From: a virus
DNA: 35,739 bases
Direction: 5' to 3' (one strand)
Virus record (IMG/VR): IMGVR_UViG_3300020182_000093
Location: 1-35,739 of that record
A program made the translations under genes and the position numbers. A model generated the notes under the pieces. That model was not told where the DNA came from and did no database searches. It worked only from the letters and a program-made list of their open reading frames with translations. Positions 30,433-35,739 of this stretch are shown in pieces (the stretch's first letter is position 1; every line of letters begins with the position of its first letter).

Positions 30433-31686
30433 TTGACTGATCTTAATGTCTCGCTATTACCTTGGCAGCAGGAAGTCTGGGAAGACGCTACACGCTTTAA
30501 AGTAGTGGCTGCGGGTAGACGTACAGGGAAAAGTAGACTAGCTGCTTGGCGGCTGATCATCAGTGCGTTGTCCGACAAGAAAGGTCAGGTGTTCTACGTT
30601 GCCCCTACACAGGGTCAGGCTAGAGACATTATGTGGCAGTTGTTGCTGGAGCTAGCTCACAACGTCATCTCTACAGCCCACGTTAACAACCTACAGATTA
30701 AGCTGATCAATGGCTGCACCATCTCTCTAAAGGGTGCTGATAGACCAGAGACCATGCGTGGTGTTAGTCTAAAGTTCCTGTGTATGGATGAGTACGCAGA
30801 CATGAAGCCAGAGGTGTGGGAGCAAATCCTACGTCCTGCATTGGCGGATCAGAAGGGTGATGCGCTCTTTATTGGTACACCTATGGGTCGTAACCACTTC
30901 TACGATCTATACCAGTACGCTAGTATCTCTGAAGACCCTACGTTCAAGGGGTATCACTTTACTAGCTACGATAACCCGTTACTTGATCCTGAAGAGATTG
31001 AAGCAGCTAAAGGCTCTATGTCAGCCTTCTCTTTCCGTCAGGAGTTTATGGCATCCTTTGAGGCGCACGGCAGTGAACTCTTTAAAGAAGAAGATGTTAG
31101 ATTTAGTGAGGAAGAACCTACTGATGGTAATTATTACATTGCTGTCGATTTGGCAGGATTTGCAGATGTACAGAAAGTCACGACTAAAACCAAACGACTT
31201 GACCAGACGGCAATTGCTGTGGTTAAAGCGGGCGTCGAAGGCTGGTGGGTTGCTAATATCATACATGGCCGTTGGGGCGTCGAAGAGACTGCCAGACGAA
31301 TCTTTGAAGCAGTCAGAGACTACCAACCAGTCGCAGTAGGTATTGAGAAGGGTGCGTTAAAGAATGCTGTCTACCCCTACCTGAACGACATAATGAAGAA
31401 GAACCAGAGATTCTTTAAAATAGAAGAGCTGACACACGGCAACAAGAAGAAAACAGACAGGATCGTGTGGGCGCTGCAAGGCCGTTTAGAACACGGTAAC
31501 TTAGTATTAAACAAGGGTAAGTGGAATGCTCAGTTCCTAGACGAGTTGTTCCAGTTCCCTAACCAATTAGTCCACGATGACTTGATAGATGCTCTTGCAT
31601 ACATTGACCAGTTAGCTAAGGTCTCGTATGCTTTTGACTATGAAGAAGAGGACTACGAATTCCTAGACAAATACGCAGGCTACTAA
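30433..31686 (+). CDS. terL: Terminase large subunit
   Basis: The 417-residue packaging motor and nuclease has Walker A AAGRRTGKS (K33), Walker B FLCMDEY (D119, E120), coupling motif IGTPMG, and the RNase H-like nuclease core AVDLAG (D239), GIEKG (E305) and HDDLIDALAY (D382, D386). The start appears to be TTG at 30433, one base after the endolysin stop, because no in-frame ATG occurs before Walker A; no strong ribosome-binding site is visible, so translational coupling is likely. It has the compact length seen in many aquatic podophages. Its type (headful or site-specific cutting) needs a tree. Confidence 0.95.
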   Translation: MTDLNVSLLPWQQEVWEDATRFKVVAAGRRTGKSRLAAWRLIISALSDKKGQVFYVAPTQGQARDIMWQLLLELAHNVISTAHVNNLQIKLINGCTISLKGADRPETMRGVSLKFLCMDEYADMKPEVWEQILRPALADQKGDALFIGTPMGRNHFYDLYQYASISEDPTFKGYHFTSYDNPLLDPEEIEAAKGSMSAFSFRQEFMASFEAHGSELFKEEDVRFSEEEPTDGNYYIAVDLAGFADVQKVTTKTKRLDQTAIAVVKAGVEGWWVANIIHGRWGVEETARRIFEAVRDYQPVAVGIEKGALKNAVYPYLNDIMKKNQRFFKIEELTHGNKKKTDRIVWALQGRLEHGNLVLNKGKWNAQFLDELFQFPNQLVHDDLIDALAYIDQLAKVSYAFDYEEEDYEFLDKYAGY

Positions 31687-31688
31687 CT

Positions 31689-33662
31689 ATGGAACTAGAA
31701 GGCAACGACAACTTCGCTACAGAGCAGCACCTAGAGAACTGGGTAATTGAAAAGTGTGACTCATGGCGCGACCACTTTGAAGCTAACTACTCACAACGCT
31801 TTGAAGAATACTACCGTCTCTGGCGTGGTCAGTGGTCTCCACAGGATCGCACACGAGACACTGAACGCTCTAAGATTATATCTCCTGCGCTACAGCAGGC
31901 TGTTGAGTCTTCAGTAGCAGAGCTAGAGGAAGCTACCTTTGGCCGTGGTAAGTGGTTTGACATTAAAGATGACATCTACGACCAAGACCCTAACGACATT
32001 GCTTTGCTGCGTAACGCACTAGAGCAAGACTTTAAAAAGAACAAGGTACGTAAGGGTGTGGCAGAGTGTCTGATCAACGCTGCTGTGTTTGGTACAGGTA
32101 TTGCTGAGATTGTTCTTGAAGAAGAAAAAGAAATGAAACCTGCCACACAGCCTGTAATGGGCGGTGAGCTTACAGCGGTAGGTGTCAACATACAGGATCG
32201 TACATGCGTTAAGCTACGCCCTGTCATGCCACAGAACTTCCTGATTGACCCAGTAGCTACAGACATTGACTCTGCCCTTGGTTGTGCAGTAGATGAGTTT
32301 GTGTCAGCTCACTCAGTAGAGCAGCTACAGGAAAGCGGTGTGTACCGTGACGTAGACATACAGCTTGCTTCTCCTGACTTTAACATTGAACCTGATCAGG
32401 ACTTGACACGCTTTGATGAAGACAAAGTACGACTGACTAAGTACTATGGACTTGTTCCTCGCCACCTGCTAGACAAGGCAATGGAAGAGAAGGACGCAGA
32501 GGAAGCAGGAGAAGAGATTGTTACCTTTGAAGACGAAGATGATTCCTACTATGTAGAGGCTGTTGTTGTAGTAGCTAACGGCGGTGTACTGCTAAAGGCT
32601 TCTAAAAACCCCTACATGATGGAAGATCGTCCTGTCGTTGCATTCCCATGGGATGTCGTTCCTAGCCGCTTCTGGGGCAGAGGAGTATGTGAGAAAGGGT
32701 ATAACAGTCAGAAGGCGTTAGACACAGAACTACGCGCTCGTATTGACGCTCTAGCACTGACTATACACCCAATGATGGCTATGGATGCTTCCCGTATGCC
32801 TCGTGGTGCTAAACCTAGCATACAGCCCGGTAAGACCATCCTAACCAACGGCAACCCTGCTGAGATACTACAGCCATTTAACTTTGGTAACGTAAACCAG
32901 ATTACCTTTGCACAGGCTCAGTCACTACAGACTATGGTACAGACTGCTACAGGCGCTATCGACAGTGCTGGTATTGCCGGTTCCATTAATGGTGAGTCTA
33001 CCGCTGCCGGTGTCTCTATGTCACTGGGTGCTATCATTAAGCGTCACAAGCGTACCTTGATCAACTTCCAAGAAGCATTCCTTATCCCTTTTGTACAGAA
33101 GGCTGCTTATCGTTACATGCAGTTTGAACCTGAGTTGTATCCAGTAGCTGACTACAAGTTCCACACCTCTAGCTCACTAGGCATCATTGCTCGTGAGTAC
33201 GAAGTAACACAGCTTGTACAGTTGCTACAAACCATGTCACCAGACACGCCGATGTATCCTAAGCTGGTTATGTCCATCATTGACAACATGAACCTGTCCA
33301 ACCGTGAGGAGCTTATTGCTACTCTTGAGCAGGCTAACCAGCCTAATCCAGAAGCTCAACAGGCTCAACAGGCAGCACAACAGGCACAGCTACAGTTCCA
33401 AGCTTCGCAGACTGCTGCACTACAAGGACAGGCTACGGAAGCACAAGCTAGGGCACAAAAACTTATAATGGAAGCTCAAGTTATTCCACAGGAATTGGAG
33501 ATTGATCGTATCAAGGCAATCACTACTAACTTAGAAGTAGGAGATGCTGACGATAAAGAGTTTGAACGACGCATTAAAATGTCTAAGGAAATGCTTAAGG
33601 AACGTGAGATAGCTATTAAAGAAAGAGAAGCTGTAGCAAGACCTCAAGGAGGAATGCAGTAA
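31689..33662 (+). CDS. Portal (head-tail connector) protein
   Basis: The 657-residue protein begins MELEGNDNFATEQHLENWVI and has FEEYYRLWRGQWSPQDRTRD, a frequent portal start. The middle contains YYVEAVVVVANGGVLLKASK and ENRPVVAFPWDVVP-like segments, with WGRGVCEKGYNSQKALDTEL typical of the portal core near the clip and stem. Residues about 550-620 are a Gln/Ala-rich helix (QQAQQAAQQAQLQFQASQTA) that fits the barrel crown. It forms the dodecameric gate for DNA at one vertex. It follows terminase by 2 bases and its stop overlaps the next ATG. Confidence 0.9.
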   Translation: MELEGNDNFATEQHLENWVIEKCDSWRDHFEANYSQRFEEYYRLWRGQWSPQDRTRDTERSKIISPALQQAVESSVAELEEATFGRGKWFDIKDDIYDQDPNDIALLRNALEQDFKKNKVRKGVAECLINAAVFGTGIAEIVLEEEKEMKPATQPVMGGELTAVGVNIQDRTCVKLRPVMPQNFLIDPVATDIDSALGCAVDEFVSAHSVEQLQESGVYRDVDIQLASPDFNIEPDQDLTRFDEDKVRLTKYYGLVPRHLLDKAMEEKDAEEAGEEIVTFEDEDDSYYVEAVVVVANGGVLLKASKNPYMMEDRPVVAFPWDVVPSRFWGRGVCEKGYNSQKALDTELRARIDALALTIHPMMAMDASRMPRGAKPSIQPGKTILTNGNPAEILQPFNFGNVNQITFAQAQSLQTMVQTATGAIDSAGIAGSINGESTAAGVSMSLGAIIKRHKRTLINFQEAFLIPFVQKAAYRYMQFEPELYPVADYKFHTSSSLGIIAREYEVTQLVQLLQTMSPDTPMYPKLVMSIIDNMNLSNREELIATLEQANQPNPEAQQAQQAAQQAQLQFQASQTAALQGQATEAQARAQKLIMEAQVIPQELEIDRIKAITTNLEVGDADDKEFERRIKMSKEMLKEREIAIKEREAVARPQGGMQ

Positions 33663-33802
33663 TGGTTACAACCAGAGAGCTTGAACATGTGGTTGAGCAA
33701 GTAAATGTAAAGTTTGAGGAACTGTTTAAGAAGGTTGCACAACTTGAGAAACAAATGGAGGCTAAGAATGCCAGCAAAAAAACCAGACCCAAGACTAGCT
33801 AG
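33662..33802 (+). CDS. Small coiled-coil protein (46 aa)
   Basis: The frame encodes MVTTRELEHVVEQVNVKFEE, then LFKKVAQLEKQMEAKNASKK and TRPKTS. Residues 5-34 have a heptad pattern of V/L residues that predicts a coiled coil, and the tail is basic. The start uses the last A of the portal stop. It overlaps the next gene by 35 bases in another frame. Short coiled-coil proteins after the portal occur in other podophages, role unknown. Confidence 0.65.
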   Translation: MVTTRELEHVVEQVNVKFEELFKKVAQLEKQMEAKNASKKTRPKTS

Positions 33803-34061
33803 AGCTGGTGTCACTGGATACAATAAGCCGAAGCGTACCCCCAATCACCCAAAGAAAAGCCATGTTGTTGTGGCAAAGGAAGGTGACAAAATCAAGACGA
33901 TTAGGTATGGAGAACAGGGGGCAAGCACAGCAGGAAAACCCAAGGCGGGTGAATCTGCTCGTATGAAAGCCAAGAGAGCCAGCTTCAAAGCAAGACACGG
34001 TAAGAACATAGCAAAAGGTAAAATGTCAGCAGCTTATTGGGCTGATAAATCTAAGTGGTAG
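33768..34061 (+). CDS. Basic conserved phage protein (97 aa)
   Basis: The protein begins MPAKKPDPRLARAGVTGYNK, then PKRTPNHPKKSHVVVAKEGD and KIKTIRYGEQGAS. It ends FKARHGKNIAKGKMSAAYWADKSKW (split here at about residue 80). Very similar small basic proteins with the ending SAAYWADKxKW are widespread in cyanophages and other aquatic phages (I believe DUF6321), function unknown. The ATG at 33768 has a GGAGG site 6 bases upstream; an in-frame extension to 33714 is not supported. Confidence 0.8.
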   Translation: MPAKKPDPRLARAGVTGYNKPKRTPNHPKKSHVVVAKEGDKIKTIRYGEQGASTAGKPKAGESARMKAKRASFKARHGKNIAKGKMSAAYWADKSKW

Positions 34062-34069
34062 TACACTTA

Positions 34070-34135
34070 TAGGTACATAAAAGTGCAACAAATGTACACT
34101 TAAATGTACACTACAGTATACATTGTACATTATAT
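34070..34135. other. TGTACA palindrome cluster in the intergenic gap
   Basis: Three TGTACA palindromes start at 34093, 34105 and 34124. The first two lie in tandem 11-mers (AAATGTACACT at 34090 and 34102). They occupy most of the 95-base gap before the 33-residue gene, an operator-like arrangement with no clear promoter hexamers. Confidence 0.6.
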
Positions 34136-34156
34136 GAAACATAACAGGAGATTATT

Positions 34157-34258
34157 ATGCCATACGGTAAAGGTACATACGGTAGTAAAGTAGGTCGTCC
34201 ACCTAAGAAAAAGACAGCGGTAAAGCCTAAGAAGAAGCCAGTTAAAAAAGGTAAGTAA
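34157..34258 (+). CDS. Lysine-rich micropeptide with AT-hook-like core (33 aa)
   Basis: The frame encodes MPYGKGTYGSKVGRPPKKKT, then AVKPKKKPVKKGK. Thirteen of 33 residues are Lys or Arg, and VGRPPKKK resembles an AT-hook, as in the small terminase. ACAGGAG lies 6 bases before the ATG. It probably binds DNA, either packaged or host. Start and stop are well placed relative to the next gene (1 base gap). Confidence 0.7.
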   Translation: MPYGKGTYGSKVGRPPKKKTAVKPKKKPVKKGK

Positions 34259-34259
34259 C

Positions 34260-34439
34260 ATGCCAGCCAAGAAGTCTACAGTAAACAAAGCAGGGAACTA
34301 CACTAAGCCCACCATGCGGAAGAACTTGTTTAACAAGATCAAAGCAGGAACTAAAGGTGGTAACGCTGGTCAATGGTCTGCTAGGAAAGCTCAGATGTTA
34401 GCCAAGGAGTACAAGGCAAAAGGCGGAGGTTATAAGTAA
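34260..34439 (+). CDS. Basic conserved phage protein (59 aa)
   Basis: The frame encodes MPAKKSTVNKAGNYTKPTMR, then KNLFNKIKAGTKGGNAGQWS and ARKAQMLAKEYKAKGGGYK. The phrase KAGxKGGxxGQWSARKAQMLAKxYKxxGGGYK is a frequent small protein in marine phages; no function is established. Its stop overlaps the next ATG. Confidence 0.8.
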   Translation: MPAKKSTVNKAGNYTKPTMRKNLFNKIKAGTKGGNAGQWSARKAQMLAKEYKAKGGGYK

Positions 34440-34681
34440 TGGCTTTAAAAGAATCACAGAAATCTTTAAAGAAGTGGACAAAGCAGAAGTGGCGTACACC
34501 TAGCGGCAAAAAGTCTTCAGAAACTGGCGAAGTATACGCACCTTCTAAGACTATTAGTAAGCTAAAGTCCACAGCAGCAGGTAAAAAGAAACTAGCCGCT
34601 GCTAATGTAAAGAAGAAAGCAGCTACCGCTAAAGGCAAGCAACACGCCAAGCATGGCCTACATAAGGGTAAGAAACGATGA
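34439..34681 (+). CDS. Basic DUF5872-like protein (80 aa)
   Basis: The protein begins MALKESQKSLKKWTKQKWRT, then PSGKKSSETGEVYAPSKTIS, and ends with repeated Lys/Ala and HAKHGLHKGKKR. The motif WxTxSGKKSSETGExYxP is that of DUF5872-type proteins found in phages and large viruses. It is lysine-rich and probably nucleic-acid-associated, though this is inference. ATGA overlap couples it to the next gene. Confidence 0.75.
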   Translation: MALKESQKSLKKWTKQKWRTPSGKKSSETGEVYAPSKTISKLKSTAAGKKKLAAANVKKKAATAKGKQHAKHGLHKGKKR

Positions 34682-34803
34682 AGGGTCAGACTCACGGTGG
34701 TAAAGGAAGTGCCCAGCGCAAGACAGATCAGAAGAAGTTTGCAGCTAACTGGGATGCTATATACAACAAAAATACTACAAAGTCAAGTAAAAAGAAGAAA
34801 TAA
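34678..34803 (+). CDS. Lysine-rich micropeptide (41 aa)
   Basis: The frame encodes MKGQTHGGKGSAQRKTDQKK, then FAANWDAIYNKNTTKSSKKK and K. The ATG overlaps the upstream stop (ATGA). Twelve of 41 residues are basic. The stop lies 3 bases before the TTGACT promoter element, so it closes this sub-operon. Confidence 0.65.
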   Translation: MKGQTHGGKGSAQRKTDQKKFAANWDAIYNKNTTKSSKKKK

Positions 34804-34806
34804 CGC

Positions 34807-34835
34807 TTGACTTTCTTATTCATTTATGATATAAT
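34807..34835 (+). promoter_or_regulatory. Sigma70-type promoter for the capsid sub-operon
   Basis: TTGACT at 34807-34812 and TATAAT at 34830-34835 have a 17-base spacer, the same hexamers as the late promoter at 29493. The predicted start is near 34842, upstream of the 86-residue gene, zinc-ribbon, scaffold and capsid genes; its transcript would end at the terminator after the capsid gene once the unit is closed. Confidence 0.9.
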
Positions 34836-34904
34836 AAGTAGTATATGAGGTGTTTATATCTCATTAATGATAACTTAACTTAACTGTCCTTAGGGAGAAA
34901 CAGT

Positions 34905-35165
34905 ATGATTGATAAAGACCTTGAGCTATATTACCGTAACATTAGAGATATGTTTGGAACAGACGGCTGGAAGCAGCTAATGGAAGACCTTAAGTCTAAT
35001 GCGATGGTGATCAACTCAGTAGAAGCTGCAAAAGATAATGAAGACCTTTACTTTCGTAAGGGCCAACTTTCTATCATAGCTAACCTACTAAACCTAGAAG
35101 CTCAGATTGACTTAGCAGAAGAACAAGCAATGCAAGAGGAAGAAGAAGTAGAAGAAGCTGCCTAA
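34905..35165 (+). CDS. Hypothetical acidic protein before the capsid genes (86 aa)
   Basis: The protein begins MIDKDLELYYRNIRDMFGTD, then GWKQLMEDLKSNAMVINSVE, and ends with an acidic run (EEEEVEEAA). It is all-helical, with DLYFRKGQLSIIANLLNLEA in the middle. The leader has AGGGAGAAACAG before the ATG and the stop overlaps the next start. Similar small proteins occur between portal and capsid genes in other podophages. A head-assembly role is possible. Confidence 0.7.
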   Translation: MIDKDLELYYRNIRDMFGTDGWKQLMEDLKSNAMVINSVEAAKDNEDLYFRKGQLSIIANLLNLEAQIDLAEEQAMQEEEEVEEAA

Positions 35166-35395
35166 TGAAAGCTATCTACGAGTATCGTTGCGAGGATGGA
35201 CACACGAATGAACGCTACACAGATTCTGAGTGTACCCACATCCCCTGCTTAGACTGCGATAAGATTGCAAGAAGAATTGTAAGTGCTGTGCGAAGTAAGC
35301 TAGACCCTATCTCTGGTGATTTTATGGGTGCTACCAGACAGTGGGAAAAAAACAGAGCGCAGAAGTTACAGCAAGAGCGCAAGGCCAACTCTTAA
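35165..35395 (+). CDS. FmdB-like zinc-ribbon protein (76 aa)
   Basis: The protein begins MKAIYEYRCEDGHTNERYTD, then SECTHIPCLDCDKIARRIVS, with cysteines at 9, 23, 28 and 31 and a His at 13 able to bind zinc. The remaining part (KLDPISGDFMGATRQWEKNR) is a basic helix. This Y-x-Y-x-C start and CxxC knuckle match the FmdB-type zinc ribbon found in many marine phages beside capsid genes. Its role in phages is unknown. Its 3' end is repeated at 2-37. Confidence 0.8.
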   Translation: MKAIYEYRCEDGHTNERYTDSECTHIPCLDCDKIARRIVSAVRSKLDPISGDFMGATRQWEKNRAQKLQQERKANS

Positions 35396-35485
35396 CCAAG
35401 AAGCCCTGCATAATACACCTCCATAATGAGAATACTCACGGAGTTTAATAATGGCAACACTAATAGACGAGCGTCCAGAAGACGT
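35359..35485. repeat. Right copy of the 127-bp exact terminal repeat
   Basis: Identical to 1-127; see the left copy. The unit length between copies is 35,358 bases. Sequence continues for 254 bases past this copy, where it matches 128 onward only approximately. Confidence 0.9.
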
Positions 35486-35739
35486 AGAAGACAACGAACA
35501 AGAAGTAAGTCAAATTCAAGAGGAACCTCAAGTAGAGGACACTCCTCAAGAACAAGAAGAAATCCCTGAAAAGTATCAAGGTAAGTCTACCGCAGAGATA
35601 GTAAGGATGCATCAAGAAGCTGAGAAGCTTTTAGGTCGTCAAAGCTCAGAGGTAGGGGAACTTCGGTCAGTCGTTGATAACTACATTCAGACACAACTCG
35701 ACACAACACAAGCAACCCAAGAACCTGAAGAAGATATAG
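35451..35739 (+). CDS. Scaffold protein, second allele (5' partial)
   Basis: The open frame runs off the window and encodes 96 residues. From IPEKYQGKSTAEIV onward the protein is identical to the copy at 93-884 except for one Pro-to-Gln change, while many codons differ silently. The acidic stretch before it (residues 14-39) carries substitutions and small in-frame deletions. The pattern is that of a related strain's allele under purifying selection, not of a second gene or a pseudogene. Confidence 0.85.
   Translation, partial: MATLIDERPEDVEDNEQEVSQIQEEPQVEDTPQEQEEIPEKYQGKSTAEIVRMHQEAEKLLGRQSSEVGELRSVVDNYIQTQLDTTQATQEPEEDI

Overview
This window looks like one complete genome unit of an uncultured, lytic, T7-like short-tailed phage (podovirus morphology inferred from the gene set). 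The first 127 bases recur exactly at 35359-35485. Beyond that point the right end carries a second, diverged copy of the start of the scaffold gene. The unit is therefore about 35.36 kb, and it closes on itself by circular permutation, terminal redundancy or a concatemer. No integrase, repressor, RNA polymerase, tRNA, CRISPR array or insertion sequence was seen. The missing phage RNA polymerase separates it from Autographiviridae. Together with a B12-dependent ribonucleotide reductase it recalls RNAP-less T7-like aquatic phages of the SIO1/cobavirus kind; that placement is inference and needs a terminase/polymerase tree. The host is probably a Gram-negative bacterium with ordinary sigma70 promoters and DnaA boxes.

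Rightward (late) arm, 29660 through the right end and on to 18609: small terminase, M15 peptidase endolysin, large terminase and portal come first. A cluster of very small lysine-rich proteins and a zinc-ribbon protein follow, then scaffold and major capsid protein with a terminator behind it. Next are a low-complexity Ala/Ser/Thr fibre and a second fibre, small proteins, a holin/membrane-protein cluster, a collagen-like virion protein, tail adaptor and nozzle proteins, and a set of large putative internal virion (DNA-ejection) proteins. A bidirectional terminator at 18614-18630 ends the arm.

Leftward (early/replication) arm, 28940 down to 18641: a ladder of at least 13 tiny overlapping genes, several of them single-membrane-span micropeptides, leads into SSB-like protein, primase-helicase, family A DNA polymerase (Tyr at the 762-equivalent position) and a GIY-YIG-type putative homing endonuclease. 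Then come a PD-(D/E)XK exonuclease, T7 endonuclease I-like resolvase, a DUF3310 protein and NrdJ. Most genes overlap stop-to-start (TAATG, ATGA), so translation is probably coupled.

The divergent intergenic region 28941-29659 looks like the replication origin and main control region. It has four DnaA-box-like nonamers spaced 10-11 bp apart, an AT-rich flank, an inverted repeat, a 20-bp alternating purine-pyrimidine stretch, a repeated RCCTGTGNAT element and a strong late promoter. Four promoters with the same design, TTGAC(A/T/G)-17 nt-TATAAT, occur in the genome and fit transcription by host RNA polymerase.
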